From Leucobacter sp. (GTDB lineage: Bacteria > Actinomycetota > Actinomycetes > Actinomycetales > Microbacteriaceae), in NCBI GenBank assembly GCA_031178565.1, contig JAPSIU010000199.1:1-5617 (forward strand): a DNA stretch of 5,617 bases. Reading direction: 5' to 3'. Positions 1-5,617 of the stretch are shown one piece after another. Numbering within the stretch: the first letter of the stretch is position 1; the number at the start of each line of letters is the position of its first letter. The notes beneath the pieces were generated by a model. The model was given only the letters and a program-made list of their open reading frames with translations, was not told the DNA's origin and ran no database searches. The position numbers were made by a program, and so were the translations under genes.

Positions 1-1100
1 CGGGCGTGCTGCTCGAGGCAGCAGGGATCCCGGTCGCCCGGGCGCAGCAGCTCGACGGGGCGCTGACTCCCGAGCAGGAGCGCCGCGCCGCGCAGCGGGG
101 CGTCGAGATCCTGAACTCCTTCGGTGTCACGGCGTTCCAGGACGCCGGGGTCTCGACCCACATCCTCGAGGCGCTCCGCTCGCTCGACGCGGGCGGCGAC
201 CTCGACGCCTGGGTCGTCTCCTCGATGCTGATCAACGACGACATCTTCGGTTTCGCGGCGATCGGCGAGGAGCTGGTCTTCGACGGCGAGCGCTTCCGCA
301 CCGAGCACCACCGCCCCGACTTCGTGAAGATCTTCCTCGACGGCGTGCCCCCGACCCGCACGGGCGCGTTCCTGGAGCCGTACCTCCCCGACGATGTCCA
401 CGGCGACCATCACCGGGGAGAGACCCTGCTCGACCCGGCGGAGCTCACCGACTGGCTGCGCCGAGCGGCCCAGGCCGGCCTCTCCGCGAAGGTCCACTGC
501 ACCGGCGACGCCTCGGTGCACGAGGTGCTCGACGCCGTCGAGACGCTGCGGGCCGAGGGCTTCACCGAGACCCGCTACCAGATCGCGCACGGGCAGTTCA
601 TCCACCCCGACGACATCGAGCGCTTCGGCCGGCTGCGCGTCGCCGCCGACATCTGCCCGTTCATCTGGGTGCCGGGGCCGATCGTCGAGGCGATCCGCGA
701 GGTGCTCCCCCGCGAGCGCGCCGACAAGATGCAGCCGAATCGTGCGCTGCTCGACGCGGGCGCGATCGTCGCGGGCGGGTCGGACTGGCCGGTGTCGCCG
801 TCGCCGAACGCGTGGGAGGGGATCCACGGTCTTGTGACCCGAGAGGATCCGAGCGGGCAGTACCCGGGCACGCTGTGGCCGGAGCAGGCGATCACCCTCG
901 ACGAGGCCATCGCGGCGTTCACGCTCGGCGGGGCGGAGGCCATGGGGCTCGCCGCCGAGACCGGCTCGCTCGAGGCGGGCAAGTCCGCCGACTTCGTGCT
1001 GCTCGATCGCGACCCCTTCGAGCACCCGGCGAACGAGCTCGTGCAGACCCGGGTGACCGAGACCTGGTTCGCCGGCCGCCGCGTGTACGCCCGCGACTGA
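1..1100 (+). CDS. YtcJ-type metal-dependent amidohydrolase, C-terminal part (5' end outside window)
   Basis: This is the C-terminal part of an amidohydrolase-superfamily enzyme of the YtcJ/NfdA group, which hydrolyses C-N bonds with a metal centre in a TIM barrel. The reading frame is open to the left edge. The GTG at 6 is probably not the start: it lies in a GVLLEAA segment typical of the middle of these proteins, and no ribosome site can be judged in the five bases before it. About 180-200 N-terminal residues, including the HxH metal motif, should lie upstream. Counting from base 6, visible family motifs are KIFLDG (K108), VHCTGD (H164), AHGQFIH (H195) and GGSDWPV (D260, the usual metal-ligand/catalytic Asp), followed by the closing GSLEAGKSADFVLLDRDPF strand region. 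No signal or membrane segment is seen in this part. The substrate cannot be told; amides, N-formyl compounds or cyclic imides are possible. An EthD-family gene follows 55 bp downstream. Family call is firm, function open. Confidence 0.93.
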   Translation, partial: GVLLEAAGIPVARAQQLDGALTPEQERRAAQRGVEILNSFGVTAFQDAGVSTHILEALRSLDAGGDLDAWVVSSMLINDDIFGFAAIGEELVFDGERFRTEHHRPDFVKIFLDGVPPTRTGAFLEPYLPDDVHGDHHRGETLLDPAELTDWLRRAAQAGLSAKVHCTGDASVHEVLDAVETLRAEGFTETRYQIAHGQFIHPDDIERFGRLRVAADICPFIWVPGPIVEAIREVLPRERADKMQPNRALLDAGAIVAGGSDWPVSPSPNAWEGIHGLVTREDPSGQYPGTLWPEQAITLDEAIAAFTLGGAEAMGLAAETGSLEAGKSADFVLLDRDPFEHPANELVQTRVTETWFAGRRVYARD

Positions 1101-1131
1101 TCGACTGAGTCACTGATCCACTGATCCACTC
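1095..1131. repeat. Short 8-9-bp tandem repeat spanning the amidohydrolase stop codon
   Basis: Four consecutive units read GACTGATC (1095-1102), GACTGAGTC (1103-1111), ACTGATCC (1112-1119) and ACTGATCC (1120-1127), followed by a partial ACT. Each unit carries a TGA, at 1098, 1106, 1114 and 1122. Because the spacing is 8 bp, these fall in all three forward frames. The first is the amidohydrolase stop. The repeat fills most of the 55-bp gap before the EthD gene. It looks like a local slippage expansion. Any role, such as a stop-codon backstop or a spacer, is inference. Confidence 0.75.
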
Positions 1132-1146
1132 ACCCGCAGACCGAAC

Positions 1147-1150
1147 GGAG
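1147..1150 (+). promoter_or_regulatory. Ribosome binding site of the EthD-family gene
   Basis: GGAG lies five bases before the ATG at 1156, a good Shine-Dalgarno core at a slightly short spacing. It supports 1156 as the start. No -10/-35 promoter pattern is evident in the short gap, which fits co-transcription with the amidohydrolase upstream. Confidence 0.7.
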
Positions 1151-1155
1151 ACGTC

Positions 1156-1464
1156 ATGCACAAGCTCATCGTGCTCTACCCGGAGCCCGCGGATCGCGCC
1201 GCGTTCGAGGCGCACTACCGCGATACCCACCTGCCGCTCTGCGCGAAGCTGCCCGGCGTGCAGGACATCTCGTTCTCGCTCGGGATCTCCGCACCCGGCG
1301 AGGGCCCCTACTTCGCCGTGTTCGAGGCGACGTTCGCGGACGAGGCGGCGCTCGGCGCGGCGATGTCCTCTCCCGAGGGCCGCGCGGTCGAGGCCGACGT
1401 GCCGAACTACGCGACGGGCGGGGCGACCGTGCTGACCTTCCCGGCCGAGGTCTTGCCGCTCTGA
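1156..1464 (+). CDS. EthD-family small protein
   Basis: This 102-residue protein has the size and pattern of the EthD family (dimeric alpha+beta barrel fold). The first strand is HKLIVLYPEP. It is followed by the family hallmark F-x-x-HY-x-x-TH-x-PL-x-x-KLPG at residues 17-34, with His20 and His25 as the conserved histidines. A second strand lies near residues 52-60 (YFAVFEATF), and then a helix with the SSPEGRAVEADVPNY segment common in this family. EthD was named from the ethyl tert-butyl ether gene cluster of Rhodococcus, where it is needed for degradation; its biochemical role is still unclear. It is probably cytoplasmic, since no signal or membrane segment is seen. It follows the amidohydrolase by 55 bp on the same strand and is likely in the same operon, so it may assist that pathway. 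The gene ends 16 bp from the stop of the convergent amidase. Confidence 0.9.
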   Translation: MHKLIVLYPEPADRAAFEAHYRDTHLPLCAKLPGVQDISFSLGISAPGEGPYFAVFEATFADEAALGAAMSSPEGRAVEADVPNYATGGATVLTFPAEVLPL

Positions 1465-1484
1465 CCGGGGCCGGACCGGGTCAG
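1461..1484. terminator. Possible bidirectional terminator between convergent genes
   Basis: A perfect 6-bp inverted repeat, CTGACC (1461-1466) and GGTCAG (1479-1484), encloses a 12-base GC-rich loop that could pair two more bases after a G-G mismatch. The left arm contains the TGA of the EthD gene and the right arm contains the stop of the opposite-strand amidase. The position between two convergent genes suits a shared terminator. There is no T-rich tract on either side, so it does not meet the classical intrinsic terminator definition and may act weakly or only by chance. Confidence 0.35.
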
Positions 1485-2872
1485 TACCGCAGCGCCGCCT
1501 CGAGGCGGGCCGCGACCGCGAGGAGTTCCTCATCGCAGCCGGGGATGCCGTCGAGCAGGATCCCGATCCCGTGGTGCCCGAGCGACGGGCCGAGCGGGAT
1601 CGACAGGCTCGGCGATCCCACGACCGTGGCGAGCCTCGTGAAGTCCGTCAGCACTCCGAAGAGACGGTTCCGGCCATCGAGGTCGAGCCCGACGACGTCG
1701 TCGATGCGCGGAGGGAGGATCGGCACGGTCGGGCGCAGCACGGCGTCGATCCCGCCGCGGTGCACCAGGCCGAGGTACGCGGAGCGGGCGCGCGCGCACT
1801 CGTTCAGGAGGCGGTGCAGAGCTTCCGACCACACACCGTCAGCGACCGCCGCGCGGCTTCCCTCGAGCATCTGCGCGACGTGCGGGTCGACGAGCGTCTC
1901 CATCACCCGTTCGAGCGACGGGAGGCCGGGATCACCGCGGAGATAGCAATCGAGCGAGGGGGCGAGCTCCTGCGCGCCGAGCTCGGGTTCGAAGGCCGCC
2001 GCGAAACGGTCGAGCGGCCCGAGATCGACCTCGACGAGCGAGATGCCGGCCGCCCCGTTCAACCTTTCCAGTGTCTCTCGGAGCGCGGCCGTCGTCTCGG
2101 GGTCGCAGCGATCGGCGTCGGCGGGGTCGAAGCCCACGCGCAGCGTCTTGGGATCCGCCGGCCCCGATGAGACCGCACCGCCGTCGAGGGCGAGCGCGGC
2201 GTCGAGGAGCCGGAGCGAGGCGAGATCGACGGTCATCGGCCCGACCGTGTCTCGGGAGTAGGCGATGCTCACCGCACCGTCCTGCGGGTAGCGTCCGGTG
2301 CTCGGCCGGAATCCCCAGATGTCGTTGAAGGCCGCCGGGATCCGCGTCGATCCCCCGGTGTCGCTGCCGAGTCCGCACGCGCAGACGCCCGCGGCGACCG
2401 CTGCGGCCGTGCCGCCGCTCGAGCCGCCCGCCACGCGACCGGGCAGCACGGCGTTCTCCACGGGCCCGATCGCCGTGTGCGTGGAGGTGACTCCGAGCGC
2501 GAGTTCGTGCATGTTGGCCTTGCCGATGACGACCATGCCGCGCTCCCGGAGCCGGGCGACCGCGCCCGCGTCGGCGCTCGGCACGAAGTCGCGCAGCGCC
2601 GGGGTGGCCGCGGTGCACGGGAGCCCCGCGACGTGGATGTTGTCCTTGATCACGATCGGCCGGTTCGCGAGCCCGCCCGGGGGCCGGCCCGCCGATGTGC
2701 CGGGCAGCCCGCGGGCGCGCTCGAGATCCCGCTCGATCGTCTCGGCGGCGGAGATGCGCACGAGGGTGCCCGGCGCCGCGTTCCCGGCGGCTTCCCACGC
2801 GAGCAGGGCGTCCTCGGCGCCCGCCGGCCGATCCTTCGACGCAGCGGACGGTTCCTCTTTCGACGAGCTCAT
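1481..2872 (-). CDS. Amidase-signature hydrolase, indoleacetamide/mandelamide hydrolase type
   Basis: This 463-residue enzyme belongs to the amidase signature family, which cleaves amides to acid plus ammonia through a Ser-cisSer-Lys triad. The triad is visible as Lys76 in IVIKDN, Ser151 in GGSSGGT and the nucleophile Ser175 in GSDTGGSTRIPAA; the spacings of 75 and 24 residues are usual for the family. The stretch after the signature (GFRPSTGRYP near 187-196, then SRDTVGPM at 206-213) and the C-terminal LLDGIPGCDEELLAVA resemble indoleacetamide and mandelamide hydrolases more than GatA. There is no GatB or GatC neighbour. The ATG at 2872 is preceded by a strong ribosome site. About 40 Ala-rich residues come before the domain. 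There is no signal peptide, so it is probably cytoplasmic. It is last in the minus-strand group, 68 bp after the sulfatase, and converges with the EthD gene. Substrate is unknown; an auxin-forming role is only one possibility. Confidence 0.93.
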   Translation of the reverse strand: MSSSKEEPSAASKDRPAGAEDALLAWEAAGNAAPGTLVRISAAETIERDLERARGLPGTSAGRPPGGLANRPIVIKDNIHVAGLPCTAATPALRDFVPSADAGAVARLRERGMVVIGKANMHELALGVTSTHTAIGPVENAVLPGRVAGGSSGGTAAAVAAGVCACGLGSDTGGSTRIPAAFNDIWGFRPSTGRYPQDGAVSIAYSRDTVGPMTVDLASLRLLDAALALDGGAVSSGPADPKTLRVGFDPADADRCDPETTAALRETLERLNGAAGISLVEVDLGPLDRFAAAFEPELGAQELAPSLDCYLRGDPGLPSLERVMETLVDPHVAQMLEGSRAAVADGVWSEALHRLLNECARARSAYLGLVHRGGIDAVLRPTVPILPPRIDDVVGLDLDGRNRLFGVLTDFTRLATVVGSPSLSIPLGPSLGHHGIGILLDGIPGCDEELLAVAARLEAALRY

Positions 2873-2880
2873 GCAGCCGG

Positions 2881-2888
2881 CTCCCTTC
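2881..2888 (-). promoter_or_regulatory. Ribosome binding site of the amidase gene
   Basis: On the minus strand GAAGGGAG ends eight bases before the ATG at 2872. This is the strongest purine-rich Shine-Dalgarno in the window and fixes the amidase start. It suggests the amidase is translated independently of the sulfatase, even if they share a transcript. Confidence 0.75.
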
Positions 2889-2894
2889 GTCGCG

Positions 2895-2912
2895 GTCTCA
2901 CGACAGTCTCAC
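2895..2912. repeat. Direct repeat GTCTCAC upstream of the amidase
   Basis: GTCTCAC occurs at 2895-2901 and again at 2906-2912, an 11-bp period (about one helical turn). It lies 22-40 bp upstream of the amidase ATG. Such spacing could serve a regulator that binds direct half-sites, but no recognised promoter hexamers accompany it and chance is possible. Confidence 0.35.
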
Positions 2913-2921
2913 ACGTCCGGT

Positions 2922-2940
2922 GCGGTCGCCGCGCGACCGC
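2922..2940 (-). terminator. GC-rich hairpin directly after the sulfatase stop codon
   Basis: A perfect 7-bp inverted repeat, GCGGTCG (2922-2928) and CGACCGC (2934-2940), encloses a five-base loop and abuts the sulfatase stop codon at 2941-2943. In the minus-strand transcript the stem would form immediately after translation ends. No U-tract follows, so it could be a weak terminator, an attenuator lowering amidase expression, or a 3' end stabiliser. The stem itself is certain on paper; the function is inferred. Confidence 0.45.
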
Positions 2941-5334
2941 TCAGTCCGCGAGCTCGGCCACCGCCTCGCCGATCCTGCGCAGCACGGTGCGATCGTGGCG
3001 GGACCGCTCCCCCGGAGCATAGCGGAGCAGATCGATCTCGCCGCCCGTGAAGCGGTAGGAGCGATGCCGCTCGTGCAGCTCCCAGTCGACCGGACCGCCG
3101 TAGTCGTACCCCACGCTGATACCCGTGAAGGGCGCCATGCCGAGCAGCATCGGCACCTCGGGGATCTCGGCGGCGAACGCGCCGTCGATCTCGAGCGACA
3201 CCCGCCACCGCAGCCCCTCCAGCTCGTCGAAGCGCAGCACGAGGCCGTGCTCGCCGCCGGCGAGAGCCGAGCCCCGCGCCCGGTGCATCTCGCCGTACGC
3301 GTTGTAGGAGACGAGCGGAGCTCCGCCGTCGAGCGCGAGCAGGTAGCCGCCCCCCTGATCGCCGTGCGCGACGATCACACCAGCGGCCCCCGGACCGAGC
3401 GTCAGCGAGGCCTCGACCGCGAACGATTTGAGCACCGTGAGCTGCGCCGCCCGGAAGCGCTCGAGGGGCGGCCGGAACGGCGGCAGCACGACGGGGAGCG
3501 CGAGCGGTGCTTCGGTCTCGGGCCGGTTCTCGTGCAACGATCCTTCGTCGTCGAGCGGGAAGACGGTGTTGCGCCAGGCCTCCCGGCGCCACCGCTCGGC
3601 GAGCTCGCCGACGCGCTCGGGATGCCTCTCCGCGAGATCGTGCGTCTCCGTCGGATCGGTCGCCAGGTCGTAGAGCTCCCAGCGTCCTCCGGCGCCTCCC
3701 TCGGTCCGTGTCGGCGGCACCGGCGAGAGCGCCTTCCACTCGCCGTCGATCATCGCGCGCCGTCCCACGCACTCGAAGTACTGGGCCTCCCGCCCCTCGG
3801 CCTCGGGATCCCGCAGCACCGCGGCGACGCTCCGCCCGTCGATCTCCCGGACCGGGCGCCCCCGGAGCGAGTCGAGCGGAGGCACCCCCGCCAGCTCGAG
3901 GATCGTGGGCGCGAGATCCGACACGAACACGAACTGGTCCCGGATGCCGCGTACCGCCGCAGCGGCCGCAGCGTGCGGTCCGGACTGCTCGGCCGCCGCG
4001 CGCGGTCCGGACCGCTTGGCCGCCGCGGGCCACGACATGATGAGCGGCGCGTGCACCCCGCCCTCGTACGTGGACGACTTGAAGGACCTGAAGGGGGTGT
4101 TCGAGACCCGCGCCCAGCCGGTCGGGTACTGGCTGAACAGTCTCGGACCGCCGATCTCCGCGGGATCGCGTGGCACGTCGCGGATCCAGCCCTCCGGGAC
4201 CGGCGCCGCGTGGCCGAACTGGGCGAAGTAGCTGCGGGTGCCGCTGGGGCCGCCCTCGGCCGTGCCGCCGTTGTCGCTCGAGAGGACGATGATCGTGTTG
4301 TCGAGCTCGCCGAGCCGCTCCAGGTGCTCCGTGAGCCTGCCGACGCTCTGGTCGACCTCGTCCACCGCGGCGGCGTAGACCTCCATGTGGCGCGCGAACA
4401 GCTCGCGCTCGTCGCGGCTCAGAAGATCCCAGGAGGGGATCCGGTCGCCGTCCGCGAGCGGATCCTCGGGCAGCTCGGCGTGCGGCGGCACGATCCCGAG
4501 TTCCCGCTGCCTCGCGAAGCGCGCCTCCCGCATCGCGTTCCATCCGGCTTCGTAGCGCCCGCGGTGCCGAGCGATGTCGGCCTCCTTCGCCTGGATCGGC
4601 CCGTGCACGGAGGTGTGCGCGTAGTACAGGAAGAACGGCTTCGACGCATCGTTGACCCGCAGCTCGTCGATCATCGCGAGCGCCTCGCCCGTGAGCTCGT
4701 CGGTCAGGAAGTAGCCCTCGGGGAACTCCTGGATATCGACGACCGAGTTGTCGCGCACGAGGCGATGCGGGTGATGCAGCGAGGTGAAGCCGTCCATGCT
4801 GCCGAAGTAGCGGTCGAAGCCGCGCTGCAGCGGCCAGGAGGAGCGGTCCGCGGCGTCGTGCAGACGGGATTCGAGCGTCAGATGCCATTTGCCGACCATG
4901 AACGTCGCGTAACCGCCCGCCCGCAGCGACTCGGCGAGCGTGGGCGCGTCCTCCGGCAGTTCGCAGGTGAACCCCGGATACCCGGGATCCGTGTGCGCGA
5001 CGAATCCGAATCCGGCCCGGTGCGGGTTGAGCCCCGTCATCAGGGCGGCTCGCGCCGGCGAGCACATGGGCGCCGTGCGGTAGTTGGTGAACACGCAGCC
5101 GTCGCTCGCGAGCCGGTCGATGTGCGGGGTCGGGATCTCGCTGCCGAAGGGGCCGAGATCGCTGAAGCCGAGGTCGTCGACGAGTACGACGACGACGTTC
5201 GGCGCCCCCGATCGGGCCCGGGCGCGCGACGGCCACCACGGAGCGGACTCGGAGGCGAACTCCGCGGCCCGGCCGCCGAACCCCTCGTACCCGCGGCGCT
5301 CGATCGGATCGGCGCCCCGCATCCCACCCGTCAC
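2941..5334 (-). CDS. Type I arylsulfatase (formylglycine-dependent), long AtsA-like form
   Basis: This 797-residue sulfatase hydrolyses sulfate esters to alcohol plus sulfate. All key active-site elements are present. VDD holds metal ligands Asp53/Asp54. CSPAR at 91-95 matches C-x-P-x-R, so Cys91 should be converted to formylglycine, with Arg95 behind it. GKWHL gives Lys149/His151, SVHGP gives His244, SSDNGG gives Asp354/Asn355, and FKSSTYEGG gives Lys419. These correspond to the residues of Pseudomonas aeruginosa AtsA. The catalytic domain runs to about 590. The remaining roughly 200 residues form a beta-rich C-terminal region as in the ~790-residue mycobacterial AtsA/AtsD type. There is no signal peptide, so a cytoplasmic location is likely. 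The GTG start at 5334 is chosen because GGAAGG lies nine bases upstream and the ATPase stop is one base away; the ATG at 5322 is the alternative. Residues 437-456 carry an Ala-rich tandem duplication. Actual substrate unknown. Confidence 0.95.
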   Translation of the reverse strand: MTGGMRGADPIERRGYEGFGGRAAEFASESAPWWPSRARARSGAPNVVVVLVDDLGFSDLGPFGSEIPTPHIDRLASDGCVFTNYRTAPMCSPARAALMTGLNPHRAGFGFVAHTDPGYPGFTCELPEDAPTLAESLRAGGYATFMVGKWHLTLESRLHDAADRSSWPLQRGFDRYFGSMDGFTSLHHPHRLVRDNSVVDIQEFPEGYFLTDELTGEALAMIDELRVNDASKPFFLYYAHTSVHGPIQAKEADIARHRGRYEAGWNAMREARFARQRELGIVPPHAELPEDPLADGDRIPSWDLLSRDERELFARHMEVYAAAVDEVDQSVGRLTEHLERLGELDNTIIVLSSDNGGTAEGGPSGTRSYFAQFGHAAPVPEGWIRDVPRDPAEIGGPRLFSQYPTGWARVSNTPFRSFKSSTYEGGVHAPLIMSWPAAAKRSGPRAAAEQSGPHAAAAAAVRGIRDQFVFVSDLAPTILELAGVPPLDSLRGRPVREIDGRSVAAVLRDPEAEGREAQYFECVGRRAMIDGEWKALSPVPPTRTEGGAGGRWELYDLATDPTETHDLAERHPERVGELAERWRREAWRNTVFPLDDEGSLHENRPETEAPLALPVVLPPFRPPLERFRAAQLTVLKSFAVEASLTLGPGAAGVIVAHGDQGGGYLLALDGGAPLVSYNAYGEMHRARGSALAGGEHGLVLRFDELEGLRWRVSLEIDGAFAAEIPEVPMLLGMAPFTGISVGYDYGGPVDWELHERHRSYRFTGGEIDLLRYAPGERSRHDRTVLRRIGEAVAELAD
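3975..4028. repeat. Two 27-bp in-frame tandem repeats inside the sulfatase gene
   Basis: Units 3975-4001 and 4002-4028 match at 24 of 27 bases. On the minus strand they encode two 9-residue copies, AAKRSGPRA and AAEQSGPHA, at about residues 438-455. These fall in the loop between the GGVHAPLIMSWP strand and the RDQFVFVSDLAPTILEL helix. A weaker third copy (15 of 27 matches) may lie at 3948-3974, coding for the following Ala run. Because the length is a multiple of three, the frame is kept. It looks like a recent slippage duplication in a surface loop. Confidence 0.8.
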
Positions 5335-5335
5335 G

Positions 5336-5617
5336 TCACCCCGCCTTCCGGATGAGCTCGAAGATCTCGGTGCGGAGGCTCGCGAACTCCGGGCGCGCGC
5401 GGGTCGTGATCTGGTCCCGGAGACCGCCGAGATCGATGTCGAGGATCCGCGTGACCCGGGCGGGGCGCTCGCCGAGCACGACGACTCGATCCGAGAGGTA
5501 GACGGCCTCGTCGATGTCGTGGGTGACGATGACGATCGTCATGCCGAACTGCTCGCGGATCCTGAGGCAGAGGTCCTCGAGCTCGAAGCGGGTCTGCGCG
5601 TCGACCGAGGCGAAGGG
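5336..5617 (-). CDS. ABC transporter ATP-binding protein, NitT/TauT type, C-terminal end
   Basis: The last 93 residues of an ABC importer ATPase are visible; the 5' part lies beyond the right edge. The frame stays open through the edge, so the ATG at 5542 is internal. The fragment begins with PFASVDAQTR, the D-loop region just after Walker B, then EDLCLRI, and MTIVIVTHD with the switch histidine at visible residue 33. IDEAVYLSDRVVVLGERPARV follows, a pattern characteristic of the nitrate/sulfonate/taurine family (SsuB, TauB, NrtD). The D-loop reads SVD instead of the more common ALD. Such ATPases sit on the inner face of the membrane and power a permease fed by a binding protein; those genes are probably further upstream. 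The gene lies directly before the sulfatase with one base between stop and start, so a role in importing sulfate esters or sulfonates is plausible. Nitrate, taurine or pyrimidine-precursor uptake cannot be excluded from this fragment. Confidence 0.93.
   Translation of the reverse strand, partial: PFASVDAQTRFELEDLCLRIREQFGMTIVIVTHDIDEAVYLSDRVVVLGERPARVTRILDIDLGGLRDQITTRARPEFASLRTEIFELIRKAG
5344..5349 (-). promoter_or_regulatory. Ribosome binding site of the sulfatase, within the end of the ATPase gene
   Basis: On the minus strand GGAAGG ends nine bases before the GTG at 5334 and lies within the last codons of the ABC ATPase. The ATPase stop TGA (5338-5336) is followed by a single C and then the GTG. 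This arrangement favours GTG over the in-frame ATG at 5322, which lies about 21 bases from this site. Confidence 0.6.

Noticed and set aside
6..8. GTG at 6 as true start of the amidohydrolase
   Set aside because: The frame is open to the edge, the protein would lack the N-terminal metal-binding part of the barrel, and the surrounding residues match an internal segment of the family.
919..1533. Minus-strand frame across the amidohydrolase, EthD and amidase junction
   Set aside because: It covers the ends of three well supported genes, and its product is Arg-rich without motifs.
1571..2170. Plus-strand open frames within the amidase region
   Set aside because: They are shadows of the amidase gene: charged, low-complexity translations with no family motifs and no credible ribosome sites.
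3948..4028. CRISPR-like or mobile-element repeat in the sulfatase
   Set aside because: The copies are directly adjacent without spacers, in frame, and encode a loop of the protein; there are no terminal inverted repeats or transposase.
2909..5239. A 776-codon minus-strand frame overlapping the sulfatase in another register
   Set aside because: The translation is Arg/Ala-rich low-complexity sequence with no motifs, while the overlapping frame encodes the complete sulfatase active site.
2695..5355. An 886-codon plus-strand open frame opposite the sulfatase
   Set aside because: It is antisense to a sulfatase with a full set of catalytic motifs, its product is dominated by Arg, Ala and Pro with no recognisable domain, and long antisense frames are expected in very GC-rich genes.
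5540..5542. ATG at 5542 as start of a small 68-residue protein
   Set aside because: The frame continues upstream with the D-loop region of the same ABC ATPase, so this is an internal methionine of a truncated gene.

Overview
The window is very GC-rich, with G or C in most third codon positions, and is almost fully coding. This suggests a high-GC actinobacterium. The long sulfatase resembles the roughly 790-residue arylsulfatases of mycobacteria and relatives, and the overall style would suit Microbacteriaceae or a related group, but the genus cannot be fixed from the sequence. Five protein genes are visible and two of them are cut by the window edges. I see no tRNA, rRNA, CRISPR array, insertion sequence or phage gene.

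Left part, plus strand (1-1464). The C-terminal two thirds of a YtcJ-type metal-dependent amidohydrolase is followed, after a 55-bp gap made largely of a short tandem repeat, by a small EthD-family protein. These two look like the end of one operon. Its last gene meets the amidase gene tail to tail, with 16 bp between the stop codons. A 6-bp inverted repeat there contains both stop codons.

Right part, minus strand (5617 down to 1481). Transcription runs from the C-terminal end of a NitT/TauT-type ABC transporter ATPase, to a long type I arylsulfatase with a complete active site, to an amidase-signature hydrolase of the indoleacetamide/mandelamide hydrolase type. The ATPase stop and the sulfatase GTG start are one base apart, so those two are probably translationally coupled. 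A 68-bp gap with a GC-rich hairpin and a direct repeat separates the sulfatase from the amidase.

How they may work together (inference). An ABC importer of the sulfonate/sulfate-ester/nitrate class beside a cytoplasmic sulfatase recalls the ats (sulfate-ester uptake and desulfation) arrangement of pseudomonads. The amidase, the amidohydrolase and the EthD protein add C-N bond hydrolysis. The region may be an accessory scavenging or catabolic island for organic sulfur and nitrogen. All families are known. The less ordinary points are the gene combination, an Ala-rich 9-residue tandem duplication inside the sulfatase, and the compact repeat and hairpin elements at the gene ends.
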